Shown here: piece by piece, positions 8,286-17,471 of the stretch
How the letters are laid out: the number at the start of each line of letters is the position of its first letter
Position numbering within the stretch: position 1 is the first letter of the stretch
Source: Gemmatimonas sp.
GTDB taxonomy: Bacteria > Gemmatimonadota > Gemmatimonadetes > Gemmatimonadales > Gemmatimonadaceae
Length of the DNA: 64,000 nucleotides
Reading direction: 5' to 3'
NCBI RefSeq assembly: GCF_021298855.1
Contig: NZ_JAJTHI010000002.1
Location: forward strand, 1-64,000
Position numbers and translations under genes: made by a program
The notes under the pieces: generated by a model
What the model saw: only the letters and a program-made list of their open reading frames with translations
Told to the model about the DNA's origin: nothing
Database searches by the model: none

Positions 8286-9731
8286 ATGCGACCGACCTTA
8301 CGCCTGCCCTTTCGCTCGCTGGTCGTCGGCCTGTCGCTGACGACCAGTGCCTGCGCCACCAATCCGGTGACGGGACGGCGCGAGCTGTCGCTGGTGTCGG
8401 AGGCGCAGGAGGTGCAGATGGGGCGTGACGCCTCCCGTGGCGATCTGCAGCGGGTTGGCACGGTGGCCAACCCGGCGGTGCAGGCGCTCGTGCGGCGCAT
8501 CGGGACCCAGATGGCGACCACCTCGGAACGGCCGGGGCTGCCGTGGGAATTTCACGTGCTCGACGATGCGGCGGTGAATGCCTTTGCGTATCCGGGGGGA
8601 TTCATCTTCGTGACCCGAGGGCTCCTGACCCATCTCAACAGTGAAGCCGAGCTGGCGGAGGTGATCGGTCACGAGATCGGGCACGTGACGGCGCGACACA
8701 GCGCCGCGCAGATGAGCCAGGCCACGCTGGCGCAACTGGGGCTGGCGGGGGCGAGCATCTTCTCGCCCCAGATTGCCCGCTACGGCGATCTGCTGGGTAC
8801 CGGGGCCTCGCTGCTCTTCCTCAAGTTCGGCCGTGACGACGAGCTGCAGGCCGATGCGCTCGGCTTCCGGTACTCGCTGGCGCAGGGATATGACGTGCGC
8901 GAGTCGCCGAAGGTGTTCACCACGCTGGGCCGCCTGGGCGGCGGGGCCGGCCGCGTTCCCGAGTGGCAGAGCACCCACCCCGATCCGGGGAATCGCGTGC
9001 AGCGGGCGCAGCAGCGCATTGCCGAAACGCCGCCCACCGCCTTCGCCAACGCGCGGGTGAATCGCGCGGAGTACCTGCGGCTGCTCGACAACATGGTCTT
9101 CGGAGAGAACCCGCGAAACGGGTTCTTCGACCGCTCGCGCTTTGTTCACCCCGACCTGCGCTTCCAGCTCGATTTCCCCGGCGGCTGGAAGACTTCGAAT
9201 CAGCCCGACGCGGTGATTGCCGTGAGCGCCGACAACGGCGCGCAGATTCAGCTGGTGCCGGGACAGGGGACGCCGACGCAGGCGTTGCAGGGGCTGCTGC
9301 AGCGTCAGGGCGTCACGGTGAAGCAGTCGGCGCAAACGACGGTGAACGGCATCCCCGCCGTGCTGGTGGCGTTCGATGCGCAACTCGAGCAGGGGGCGCT
9401 GAACGGCCTGGCCATGGCGGTGCGCTACGGCGACGTGACCTACGTCCTGCTGGGGCTCACCGTGCCGCAGGTGGCGGCCCAGCACGGTCCCGCCATTGAC
9501 GCCACGTTGCGTTCGTTCCGCCCCCTCACCGACCCGGCCGCCCTCAATGTGCAGCCCGCGCGCGTGCAGCTGGTGACGCTGGACCAGGCGATGACCGGAC
9601 AGCAGTTCGTGCAGCGGTTTCCCAGCACCGTTCCCGCCGAGCAGGTGTACGTGATCAACGGCATCGAGGCCGGGACGGCGCTGCCACGCGGGACGCTGCT
9701 GAAGCGGGTGGTGGGGGGCGCAGGGCGGTAG
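8286..9731 (+). CDS. M48-family metalloprotease lipoprotein (BepA-like)
   Basis: A 481-residue zinc protease with a lipobox (LTTSAC, Cys23) placing it in the periplasm. The AYPGGFIFVTRGLL segment typical of M48C/YfgC (BepA) proteases precedes the catalytic HEIGH (129-133). The third zinc ligand is likely Glu187 in DELQAD. Residues 290-480 form an extra C-terminal region in place of a TPR array. It contains a PsbP/lipoprotein-like fold at about 300-415 and a short LVTLDQ... terminal domain ending in INGIEAGTALPRG, which resembles a LysM-type or BON-type tail. The probable role is outer-membrane protein quality control. ATG 8286 is chosen for its GGAG and for the lipoprotein signal. Confidence 0.85.
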   Translation: MRPTLRLPFRSLVVGLSLTTSACATNPVTGRRELSLVSEAQEVQMGRDASRGDLQRVGTVANPAVQALVRRIGTQMATTSERPGLPWEFHVLDDAAVNAFAYPGGFIFVTRGLLTHLNSEAELAEVIGHEIGHVTARHSAAQMSQATLAQLGLAGASIFSPQIARYGDLLGTGASLLFLKFGRDDELQADALGFRYSLAQGYDVRESPKVFTTLGRLGGGAGRVPEWQSTHPDPGNRVQRAQQRIAETPPTAFANARVNRAEYLRLLDNMVFGENPRNGFFDRSRFVHPDLRFQLDFPGGWKTSNQPDAVIAVSADNGAQIQLVPGQGTPTQALQGLLQRQGVTVKQSAQTTVNGIPAVLVAFDAQLEQGALNGLAMAVRYGDVTYVLLGLTVPQVAAQHGPAIDATLRSFRPLTDPAALNVQPARVQLVTLDQAMTGQQFVQRFPSTVPAEQVYVINGIEAGTALPRGTLLKRVVGGAGR

Positions 9732-9837
9732 CCGGGTTTTGGGCGTTCGGGGTTGATGACCCGCGCGCCGACCTGCACACTGATGGGCGAGCGCGTGGCG
9801 AGCCGAGCCGCGCCGGTGGTCCCTCTCCTCCCCGCCC

Positions 9838-12255
9838 ATGTCCGTACTCTTCCGTTCTGCTCTGGCCAGCGCCCTGCTGCTGGCTCCCACGCTCGTCGGG
9901 GCGCAGCACGCCCGCGTGACGGCCGACGATTATGCGCGCGCCGAACAGCTGCTTCCATGGAACGCCGGCCGTCTGGTAACGGGAGACGAGGTCGCCCCGA
10001 CCTTTCTCAAGGACGGCAACCGGTTCTGGTACCGCAACAAGACGCGCAGCGGCGCCGAATACGTCCTCGTGGATCCCGTGAGCAACACGCGCAGCCTGCT
10101 CTTCGACCACGCGCGTCTCGCGGCCACGATGAGTCTGGCTGCCGACACCACGTACGACCCCGACCGGTTGCCCTTCCGCGCCTTCCGGTTCGGCGCCGAT
10201 GGCGACGACGAACGCACCATCGAGTTCCGCACGGGGAAGCGGCAGTTCGCCTGCGACATCGTGACGTACAACTGCGTGGCGAAGGACACGACGTACAACG
10301 AAGCCCCGTTCGTGCTCTCCCCCGACAAGAAGCTCGAAGTCTTCGTGCAGGGGCACGATCTGTACGTGCGTCCGCGCGGCGGCAAGGGCGACACGGTGCG
10401 CCTCACCACCGATGGCGCGGAGTACTTTGCGTACGGGGTCACGGCCATTTCTCCGCAGCAGCAGCTGCGCGGCAACCGCACGCGGCGCCCCAACGTGCGC
10501 TGGAGCCCGGACTCGAAGAAGCTGCTGGTGGTGCGTACGGACCAGCGCAACGTGGGCCTCATGCCCTACGTGAGCTACACGTCGCAGCGGCCGCGGCTGT
10601 TCACGCAGCCCTACGCCCTGCCGGGTGACAGCATCGTGCCCACGCCGCACTACTACGTGATCGATGTGCCCACGAAGCGCAGCACCAAGGTGGAGCTGCC
10701 GGTGCGCTTCAATATCGCCAGCATCGGTGGCTCGTTGCGCGACTCCACGTGGACGCCCACGTCGGACAAGGCGTACATCAGCGGGTTGGCGCGCGCCTCC
10801 AAGGCGGCCTACCTGGTGGAAGTGGATGCGACCACCGGCAAGGGCACGCTCATTGCGAAGGACACCGGCAAGACGTACGTGGAGCTGGCGAGCCCGCGTG
10901 ATCCGGAAAGCTGGTACGTGCTCAAGTCGGGCGAGGTGATCTGGTGGTCGGAGCGTGATGGCTACGGCCATCTGTGGCTGCTGGGCAAGGACGGCAGCGT
11001 GAAGCGCCAGATCACGAGCGGCACGTGGCAGGTCGGGGCAGTGCAGCACGTGGACGAAGGCACGCGCACCGTGTGGTTCACGGCGCGCGGCCGCGAGACC
11101 GACCAGCTGGTGTACAACACGCACCTCTATCGGACGGGGCTCGATGGTGGCGTGATCCAGCGGCTCACCCCCGACACGCTCAACCACGACATCACCGTGA
11201 GCCCGAGCGGGCGCTTCGTGGTGGATCGGGCGAGCGCCATTCACGTGGCGCCGGTCACGGTGCTGCGCGACGCGGCCACCGGGCGCGTGCTGCGCACGCT
11301 GGAGAAGGCCGATGTGTCACAGCTCGTAGCGCAGGGGTGGAAGCGGGCGGTGCCGTTCACCGTGAAGGCGCGCGACGGCCTGACGGACATTCACGGCGTG
11401 ATGTACCTGCCGGCCAAGCTCGACAGCACGCGGCGGTACCCCATCATCTCGCACATCTACCCGGGGCCGCAGGTGGGGTCGGTGGGTGCGTGGAGCTTCA
11501 AGAGCAGCGGGGAACCGTTCGCGCTCGCGGAGCTGGGCTTCGTGGTGGTGCAGATCGACCACCTCGGTACGCCGGGGCGCTCGAAGGCCTTCCATGACAA
11601 CTACTACGGCAACTTCACCGACAACGGCCTTCCCGATCACATCGCGGCCATCAAGCAGCTGGGCGCGCGTCATGCGTTCATCGATGTGTCGCGCGTGGGC
11701 ATCTTCGGCCACTCCGGCGGCGGCTTCGCCAGCACCGACGCGCTGCTGCGCTTTCCCGAGTTCTTCTCGGTGGCGGTGTCGGGGGCGGGCAACCACGACA
11801 ATCGCTCCTACAACATCTACTGGGCCGAGAAGTACCAGGGGCTCCTGCGCCGCGACAGCACCCGGCGGGGCGAGGACAACTTCACGGCGTCGGCCAACAA
11901 GACGTACGCGGCCAACCTCCGCGGCAAGCTGCTGCTCATGCACGGGGACATGGACGACAACGTGCACCCGGCGATGACCATCCAGGTGGTGGACGAGCTG
12001 ATCAAGGCGAACCGTGACTTCGACCTGATCATGGCGCCCAACCGGGCGCACGGCCTCAACGAGGCCTACTTCATTCGTCGTCGCTGGGATTACTTCGTGC
12101 AGCACCTGGCCAAGGCCATTCCGCCGGAGAGCTACAAGATGACACCGGCGGCCGGGCAGGGGGGCTTCAGCACCGACGATGGTCCCGATGCGAACGATCT
12201 GTGGAATCGCGGGGCCTTCGACGAACTGCTGGTGCCGGTGATCACGCCGTACTGA
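9838..12255 (+). CDS. S9-family dipeptidyl/prolyl oligopeptidase
   Basis: An 805-residue exported serine peptidase. A signal peptide (residues 1-22) is followed by a DPP-IV-type beta-propeller (about 50-510) and a C-terminal alpha/beta-hydrolase domain. The catalytic residues are Ser626 (GHSGGG), Asp706 (HGDMDDNVH) and His738 (RAHGLN). Length and order match dipeptidyl-peptidase IV-like enzymes. It would trim peptides in the periplasm, which suits a proteolytic heterotroph carrying the M48 and M28 enzymes in the same window. The gene is preceded by a 106-bp gap and followed directly by a repeat-rich hairpin region, with a convergent MFS gene beyond. Confidence 0.9.
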   Translation: MSVLFRSALASALLLAPTLVGAQHARVTADDYARAEQLLPWNAGRLVTGDEVAPTFLKDGNRFWYRNKTRSGAEYVLVDPVSNTRSLLFDHARLAATMSLAADTTYDPDRLPFRAFRFGADGDDERTIEFRTGKRQFACDIVTYNCVAKDTTYNEAPFVLSPDKKLEVFVQGHDLYVRPRGGKGDTVRLTTDGAEYFAYGVTAISPQQQLRGNRTRRPNVRWSPDSKKLLVVRTDQRNVGLMPYVSYTSQRPRLFTQPYALPGDSIVPTPHYYVIDVPTKRSTKVELPVRFNIASIGGSLRDSTWTPTSDKAYISGLARASKAAYLVEVDATTGKGTLIAKDTGKTYVELASPRDPESWYVLKSGEVIWWSERDGYGHLWLLGKDGSVKRQITSGTWQVGAVQHVDEGTRTVWFTARGRETDQLVYNTHLYRTGLDGGVIQRLTPDTLNHDITVSPSGRFVVDRASAIHVAPVTVLRDAATGRVLRTLEKADVSQLVAQGWKRAVPFTVKARDGLTDIHGVMYLPAKLDSTRRYPIISHIYPGPQVGSVGAWSFKSSGEPFALAELGFVVVQIDHLGTPGRSKAFHDNYYGNFTDNGLPDHIAAIKQLGARHAFIDVSRVGIFGHSGGGFASTDALLRFPEFFSVAVSGAGNHDNRSYNIYWAEKYQGLLRRDSTRRGEDNFTASANKTYAANLRGKLLLMHGDMDDNVHPAMTIQVVDELIKANRDFDLIMAPNRAHGLNEAYFIRRRWDYFVQHLAKAIPPESYKMTPAAGQGGFSTDDGPDANDLWNRGAFDELLVPVITPY

Positions 12256-12261
12256 TGCCCG

Positions 12262-12490
12262 AAGTCCGACGTCGGATTCGTCGGACGTCGGACCACCGAT
12301 TCGTCGGATGTCCGAGGTCGGATGAATGTCCGAGATCGGAACCGGGAAACGGCTTTCGGAGGTCGGAAGTCGGAGTGGGGCGGCACCAGCCACCGAGCAA
12401 TCCGGCCTCCGATTTCCGAACGCCGTTTCCGGCCTCGGACATCCGGCATGCATCCGATGTCCGACTTCCGACGATCGGACCATCCGACCT
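12262..12490. repeat. TCCGANN/TCGGANN heptad repeats between convergent genes
   Basis: Almost the entire gap is built of pentamers TCCGA or its complement TCGGA, spaced mostly 7 bp apart. TCGGA copies dominate the left half and TCCGA copies the right half, so the region can fold into a large imperfect hairpin. It lies between the S9 peptidase (+) and MFS (-) genes, where a bidirectional terminator would be placed. Confidence 0.75.
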
Positions 12491-12505
12491 CCGCCCCCGC
12501 CCCGA

Positions 12506-13708
12506 TCAGGATCCCGCTGCGGTTTCGGATTTCGCCTGTCGCGTGTCTCGGGCCACAAAGATCAAGCCACCCAGACAGATGGCGGCGCCAAGCACGAAGG
12601 GCGCCCCCAGTCCGGCCAGGCTGGCCACCCCGCTGCCCAGCACCGGCCCCACCACGCGGCCGAGCGATGAGGCGGCCTGATAGGCGCCCAGCACCCCGCC
12701 CCGCTCGTGCGGTTGGGCGGCGGCGGCCACCAGGCCACTGATGCTGGGGTTGAAGAGCGCCGACCCGATACTGAATACCGCCAGCGAGATCAGCAGGAAG
12801 GGAATGGTGGAGGCCGGCGGGATGCCGGCCATGCCGATGGCTACCAGCACCACACCGGTCACGGCCAGGCGGCGCGCCCCGAAGCGGGCGGTGAGCCGGC
12901 CAATGACGCCGGCCTGCACGGCGACGGAAACGGCCCCACTGAAGGCGTAGATCCACCCCAGCATGCGCGGACCCACGCCCAGCCGCTCGGCGGAAAAGAG
13001 TGCCAACGCACTCTGCATGAGGGCCACGGCCGAGATGACGACGAAGGTGGCGGTCAGCAGTCCGCGCAGTGCCGGTCGCGACAGGAACACGGCCGGGCTC
13101 AGCCGGGGCGCATGCGGCTGGCGGCGTTTCTCCGGCGGCAGCGACTCAGGCAGGCGCAGCGCCGTCAGCACCAGCGCCGCGAGCGAAAGGATGGCGGCGG
13201 TGTGCGCCACCCGCGTGAGCGAGGCGGTGTTCTCGTCGGTGCCGCCGGCGAGCAGCCCTCCCAGCGCCGGTCCCAGAATGAACCCCATGCCGAACGCGGC
13301 GCCGAGCAATCCCAGCGCCTTGGGCCGCGTGGCGTCAGTGGTGATGTCGGTGGTGTAGGCGTACGCGGTGGAGATGTTGCCGGCGGCCAGGCCGGCCACC
13401 ACGCGCGACAGGGCCAGGGTGAGTCCGGTGTCGGCATAGGCGAGGAGCCAGGTGGACACCGTATTGGCCACCAGCGTGAACAGCAGCACCGGACGGCGGC
13501 CGATGCGGTCGGAGAGGCTGCCCCACAGGGGCGCCCCCAGCAGCTGCCCCGCCGAATAGAGGCCGATGAAGAAGATGACCGCCGAGGGCGACACCCCGAT
13601 CCGTTCGGCATAGAACGGAAAGACGGGAATGATCATCCCGAAGCCGACCAGATCGAGAAAGACGACGAGAAAGAGCGTGAACACGATCGTGGGGTGGCTG
13701 CGGGGCAA
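12506..13708 (-). CDS. MFS transporter, TetA-like
   Basis: A 400-residue transporter with 12 predicted membrane helices. Motif A (GSLSDRIGRRP) lies between helices 2 and 3, and motif C-like glycines occur in helix 5 (GMGFILGPALGG), features of the TetA/drug:H+ antiporter-1 group. It probably exports a small compound across the inner membrane; the substrate is unknown. The start is TTG at 13708, since no in-frame ATG or GTG gives a full first helix. It is divergent from the next gene with only 20 bp between starts, so both promoters must overlap coding sequence or be very compact. Confidence 0.85.
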   Translation of the reverse strand: MPRSHPTIVFTLFLVVFLDLVGFGMIIPVFPFYAERIGVSPSAVIFFIGLYSAGQLLGAPLWGSLSDRIGRRPVLLFTLVANTVSTWLLAYADTGLTLALSRVVAGLAAGNISTAYAYTTDITTDATRPKALGLLGAAFGMGFILGPALGGLLAGGTDENTASLTRVAHTAAILSLAALVLTALRLPESLPPEKRRQPHAPRLSPAVFLSRPALRGLLTATFVVISAVALMQSALALFSAERLGVGPRMLGWIYAFSGAVSVAVQAGVIGRLTARFGARRLAVTGVVLVAIGMAGIPPASTIPFLLISLAVFSIGSALFNPSISGLVAAAAQPHERGGVLGAYQAASSLGRVVGPVLGSGVASLAGLGAPFVLGAAICLGGLIFVARDTRQAKSETAAGS

Positions 13709-13728
13709 ACGGTGACGAAGATTGCAGC

Positions 13729-14187
13729 ATGAACGAACCCACCGGCACCCCCGATACCGGCGACCGTCAGGCGCGCATCCTCGACGACCTGCAGGATGCG
13801 GTACAACGCATGCACGTGCTCGCCCGTTCGCCGCGTATCGTCGTGGCGTCCGGAACGCGGCACGCAGGGGCCCGTCCCATGGCGTGGCAGGTCCTGTTCG
13901 AGCGCAGCCTGGGAGCGCACCCGGTGCTGCACTACCGCGGCACCACGGCCATGCGGCTGCAGGCGGTCCTGGTCAACGGGTACGACAGCGAGCCCACGCT
14001 CACGCCGGGGTGGGCATGCGGCCGGTTGGGCGACGCCATGAGTGCGGGACCGGTCGTGCAGGTGTTTCGTGCCGACCGTCTCCCGGACGATGTGAGCCGT
14101 GCGCTCGTTGGCGTGATCGTGTTCGAAGAGGACGGCCTGTCGCTCGCGGGGGTGCGCGCGGTCGTGCAGGAGCTGGGGCTGCGCTGA
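13729..14187 (+). CDS. Hypothetical protein
   Basis: A 152-residue soluble protein with no signal peptide and no motif that I recognise. Residues 14-35 form a likely helix (ILDDLQDAVQRMHVLAR); the rest alternates beta and alpha segments, with WACGRLG and VVQVFRADRLPDD regions. It is divergent from the MFS gene and followed by a 115-bp gap. Codon use is like its neighbours, so it is probably a genuine gene, possibly of limited distribution. Confidence 0.5.
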   Translation: MNEPTGTPDTGDRQARILDDLQDAVQRMHVLARSPRIVVASGTRHAGARPMAWQVLFERSLGAHPVLHYRGTTAMRLQAVLVNGYDSEPTLTPGWACGRLGDAMSAGPVVQVFRADRLPDDVSRALVGVIVFEEDGLSLAGVRAVVQELGLR

Positions 14188-14302
14188 CCGGGGTGGGTGC
14201 GGTCGGCACTGAAGATGCACAGGGAGCGGGACATGGGCGCGGTACACGCTGCGCTCGACACTCCCTTGGCCGAATCCGACGCCGGATTCACAGGACGGAC
14301 TC

Positions 14303-14599
14303 ATGCCCCTCGCCCTTCGCCCGCATTTTGGCGCGCACGCCGGCGGACTCGAGCACGCGCTGGCCCTGGCCACCCTCGCGCACGCGGTGCATCCCGTCGG
14401 CGGCCGCCTCGCGGCCGCTGCCGAGCCCGAGTCCTGGGGGCGCCCGAGCAGCGACTTCGAGCAGTTCTCCCGTCTGGTGACCCTGCTGCAGGATGTGGTG
14501 CGGCACCCTGGCTACACCATCGAGGACTTGCGCCGGGAAGGATTCGCCGAGCCGGTGCTGGCGACGCTGGCGGCGCTGGCAGTCGGCCCGTCGATGTGA
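14303..14599 (+). CDS. Short HD-domain-like protein lacking the HD dyad
   Basis: A 98-residue protein. Its second half (LVTLLQDVVRHPGYTIEDLRREGF, then VLATLAALA) closely resembles the stretch around the catalytic HD dyad of small HD phosphohydrolases/RelA-like proteins. There the sequence normally reads LLHDVVEDT..TLEDLRxxGF..EVVxAVxALT. Here His-Asp has become Gln-Asp and the following acidic pair is lost. The N-terminal LALATLAHAVH segment could be the first helix. It is therefore probably an inactive relic or a binding protein. It is shorter than functional family members (about 130-180 residues). Confidence 0.45.
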   Translation: MPLALRPHFGAHAGGLEHALALATLAHAVHPVGGRLAAAAEPESWGRPSSDFEQFSRLVTLLQDVVRHPGYTIEDLRREGFAEPVLATLAALAVGPSM

Positions 14600-14625
14600 G
14601 GCGCGACCGCCGGTGGCGGCGCGAC

Positions 14626-14664
14626 ATGGCGCGGGTGGTACCCTACCGGTACCTTCCGCGCCAT
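14626..14664 (+). promoter_or_regulatory. Palindromic promoter/operator covering the matB start codon
   Basis: A 9-bp outer stem (14626-14634 with 14656-14664) and a 6-bp inner stem GGTACC/GGTACC (14637-14642 with 14648-14653), separated by a 2x2 internal loop, close a 5-nt loop. A possible -10 box TACCTT (14650-14655) lies in the right arm, 7 nt before the matB ATG, whose first two bases lie in the stem. The palindrome could be a repressor operator or a translation-controlling hairpin. Confidence 0.55.
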
Positions 14665-16153
14665 GTCATTGCTGGGACTCCTTGACCGTGCGCTGATCGG
14701 GCGCGCCGAGTCGTCGGCGCTCGAATTCGAAGACGCCGCGGGGCGCCTCACGACGTTCACGTTCGGCGATCTCGAGCGTCGCAGCAATGCGCTGGCGCAG
14801 CAGCTCATCGCTCGCGGCGTGGGGCGCGGGGATCGGCTGGCGTTCTATCTCGCCAACCAGCCGTTCATCATCGAGCTGTGGCTGGCGTGCATCAAGCTGG
14901 GCGTCATCGTGGTGCCGATCAACGTGCTGTACCGCGAGCGCGAGATCGCCCACATCGTGCACGACGCGGCGCCATGCGCCGTGATCAGCGAGGCCGCGCA
15001 GGCTTCGCTGCTGCCGACCGATGTGGCATGGTGGGACGTGGCCGAGCTCATGCGGGAGGCGGCAGGCGCCGCGACCGGGCGTACGCCGGCGCTGAGTGCG
15101 ATGGGTCTCGATGCCGAGACCCCCATGGCGCTGGTGTACACCTCGGGGACCACCGGTGCCTCGAAAGGTGCGGTGCTCACGCACGGCAACTTCGCGGCGA
15201 ATGGTCTGGCGCTGGTGCACGCCTGGGAAATCACGCCCGCCGATCGCTATCTGGCGGTGCTGCCGCTGTTTCATGTGCACGGCCTTGGCAACGGGGTGCA
15301 CGCCTGGCTGCTGAGCGGCTGTCACATGAAGCTCGTGGAGCGGTTCGAGCACGACAAGGCGGCCACCTGGTTTGCGTCGTACCGCCCCACGCTCTTCTTC
15401 GGCGTGCCGACCATGTACGTGCGCCTGCTCGAGCAGCCTGCCGCGGTGGCGCGCGCCATTGGTGAGTCCATGCGCCTGTTCGTGTCGGGGTCGGCGCCGC
15501 TGCCGGCGCCGGTGCTGAGCGCGTTTGCGGAACGCTTCGGGCATGTGATTCTCGAACGGTACGGCATGACCGAAACGCTCATGAACGTGAGCAACCCGTA
15601 TCGGGGAGAGCGCCGCCCCGGCACGGTGGGGCTGCCGCTGGGGCTCACGGCGGTGCGCATCGTGGATGACGCGCTGCAGGATGTGCCCGACGGCACGAGC
15701 GGCGAGCTGCTGGTGCGCGGCCCGAACGTGTGCCGCGGCTACTGGAACCGCCCCGATGCCGACGCGGCCGCCTACGTGCACGGCTGGTTCCGCACGGGCG
15801 ATGTGGGGGTGCGCAGCGCCGACGGGTACATCACCCTGGAAGGCCGTCGCAGTGATCTCATCATCTCCGGCGGCTTCAACATCTATCCGCGGGAAATCGA
15901 GGAGCTGCTGGCGGAGTTGCCGGGCATTGCCGAAGCCGCGGTGGTGGGCGTGCCGGATGCCGTACGCGGCGAAGTGCCGGTGGCGTATGTGGTGTGTGGT
16001 GACGACGTGAATCTCGATACTCTTGCCGGCGACGTGCGCCGCCAGCTGGCGTCGTTCAAGGTGCCGCGCGGTTTCGTGCGCGTGGACGCGCTGCCACGCA
16101 CGGCGCTGGGCAAGGTGCAGCGGCATCTGCTGCCACCGTGGCGCGCCGACTGA
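14663..16153 (+). CDS. matB: Malonyl-CoA synthetase (acyl-CoA ligase, MatB-like)
   Basis: A 496-residue ANL-superfamily ligase with the AMP-binding P-loop YTSGTTGASKG (about 158-168). RYGMTETLMNVSNPYRGER follows at about 299; the SNPY-x-GER variant is typical of MatB malonyl-CoA synthetases. The hinge motif GRRSDLIISGGFN lies at about 393, and the adenylation Lys484 (ALGK) near the C-terminus. It would activate malonate (or methylmalonate) with ATP and CoA in the cytoplasm. A MatC-like permease gene follows after 22 bp, which supports the malonate assignment. No malonyl-CoA decarboxylase (matA) is adjacent. There is no Shine-Dalgarno; see the palindrome at its start. Confidence 0.8.
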   Translation: MSLLGLLDRALIGRAESSALEFEDAAGRLTTFTFGDLERRSNALAQQLIARGVGRGDRLAFYLANQPFIIELWLACIKLGVIVVPINVLYREREIAHIVHDAAPCAVISEAAQASLLPTDVAWWDVAELMREAAGAATGRTPALSAMGLDAETPMALVYTSGTTGASKGAVLTHGNFAANGLALVHAWEITPADRYLAVLPLFHVHGLGNGVHAWLLSGCHMKLVERFEHDKAATWFASYRPTLFFGVPTMYVRLLEQPAAVARAIGESMRLFVSGSAPLPAPVLSAFAERFGHVILERYGMTETLMNVSNPYRGERRPGTVGLPLGLTAVRIVDDALQDVPDGTSGELLVRGPNVCRGYWNRPDADAAAYVHGWFRTGDVGVRSADGYITLEGRRSDLIISGGFNIYPREIEELLAELPGIAEAAVVGVPDAVRGEVPVAYVVCGDDVNLDTLAGDVRRQLASFKVPRGFVRVDALPRTALGKVQRHLLPPWRAD

Positions 16154-16175
16154 TGGTTCGCCGCGCAGGCGCCCG

Positions 16176-17423
16176 GTGAGCGCGGCCGCGCTCTCGTTGT
16201 TCGCGCTGCTGCTGGTGGTGGCCGTGAGCCTCACCTCGCGGCTGAACGTGGGCGTGCTGGCCGTGGCGCTGGCCTGGGGCGTGGGTGTGTTCGCGGCCGG
16301 GTTGAAGGTGGAGCAGGTCATGACCCTGTTCCCCTCGTCGCTTTTCCTCACGCTGCTCGGGGTTACGCTGCTCTTCGGCGTGGCGCAGGCCAACGGCAGC
16401 ATGGCGGCCATCACGCACGCCGGATTGCGGCTGCTGCACGGCCATGCGGCGTGGCTGCCGCTGCTGCTGTTCGTCCTGGCCGGGGTGATCAGCACGTCGG
16501 GGCCCGGCGCCATTGCCACGGTGGCGTTGCTGGCGCCGCTGGGCATGGGCATGGCGCACCGCGCGCGCGTGCCGATGCTGCTGGCCGTGCTCATGATCGG
16601 CAACGGCGCCAACGCCGGCAATCTGTCGCCCATCAGCGCCATTGGCGTGCTTGTGCTGTCGCTCATGGAGCAGACCGGGCTCGGTGGCCACGCCGGCGCG
16701 GTCTTTCTGGCCAACTTCACGGCGCACGCCATGGTCGCGCTGGTCGCGTGGGCGCTCTTTGGTGGGCCGGCACTGCGTCATGCGCCGGTGATGACGGATG
16801 CGCTGGCCACGCCGATGCCCTTTGCGCGGCAGCATGTGATCACGCTGGCGGTTGGTGCGACGTGGGTGGCTGCCGTGCTGCTGCTCAAGTTGCCGCCCGG
16901 GCTCACCGCCTTTGCCGCCGCGGCGCTGCTCGTGCTGCTGGGGGTCGGCGACGACAGCGCCATGCTCAAGCAGGTCCCGTGGGCGGTGATCACCATGGTG
17001 TGCGGGGTGAGCGTGCTCATTGGCGTGCTGGAGAAGACGGGCGGCATGGATCTCTTCACGACCCTGCTGTCGCAGCTGGCCACCCCGGCGACGGTGAACG
17101 GGGTCATGGGCGGCGTCACGGGACTCATTTCCACGTACAGCTCCACCTCGGGGGTGGTGTACCCCGCCTTCATCCCCGCCATTCCCGGGCTCGTGGCCAA
17201 ACTTGGCGGTGGCAACCCCGTGGAGATCGCCCTCAGTGTGAACGTGGGCGCCGCGCTGGTGGATGTCTCCCCGCTCTCCACGCTTGGCGGGTTGTGCATT
17301 GCCGCCGCGCCCGAGGGGTGCGATGTCCGGCGTCTGTTCCGGCAACTCCTGCTCTGGGGCTTCGCCATGAGCGTGGTGGGCGCGCTCTTCTGTCAGACCG
17401 TGGTTCCACTGTTCGTGCGGTAA
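16176..17423 (+). CDS. matC: Dicarboxylate carrier, MatC-like malonate transporter
   Basis: A 415-residue polytopic protein with about eleven membrane segments. Its first 150 residues match the layout of the MatC N-terminal family: a short first helix, then FPSSLFLTLLGVTLLFGVAQANG and ISTSGPGAIATVALLAPLG. The second half repeats the GGxTGLISTYSSTSG motif of Na+/dicarboxylate carriers. It would import malonate across the inner membrane for MatB. The GTG start at 16176 removes a spurious Arg-rich extension and begins just before helix 1. Co-transcribed with matB (22-bp gap). Confidence 0.75.
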   Translation: MSAAALSLFALLLVVAVSLTSRLNVGVLAVALAWGVGVFAAGLKVEQVMTLFPSSLFLTLLGVTLLFGVAQANGSMAAITHAGLRLLHGHAAWLPLLLFVLAGVISTSGPGAIATVALLAPLGMGMAHRARVPMLLAVLMIGNGANAGNLSPISAIGVLVLSLMEQTGLGGHAGAVFLANFTAHAMVALVAWALFGGPALRHAPVMTDALATPMPFARQHVITLAVGATWVAAVLLLKLPPGLTAFAAAALLVLLGVGDDSAMLKQVPWAVITMVCGVSVLIGVLEKTGGMDLFTTLLSQLATPATVNGVMGGVTGLISTYSSTSGVVYPAFIPAIPGLVAKLGGGNPVEIALSVNVGAALVDVSPLSTLGGLCIAAAPEGCDVRRLFRQLLLWGFAMSVVGALFCQTVVPLFVR

Positions 17424-17471
17424 CGCGGCTCCACCGCCGCCCTCGTTCCCCCGCTTCACCGGTCACGCGAC

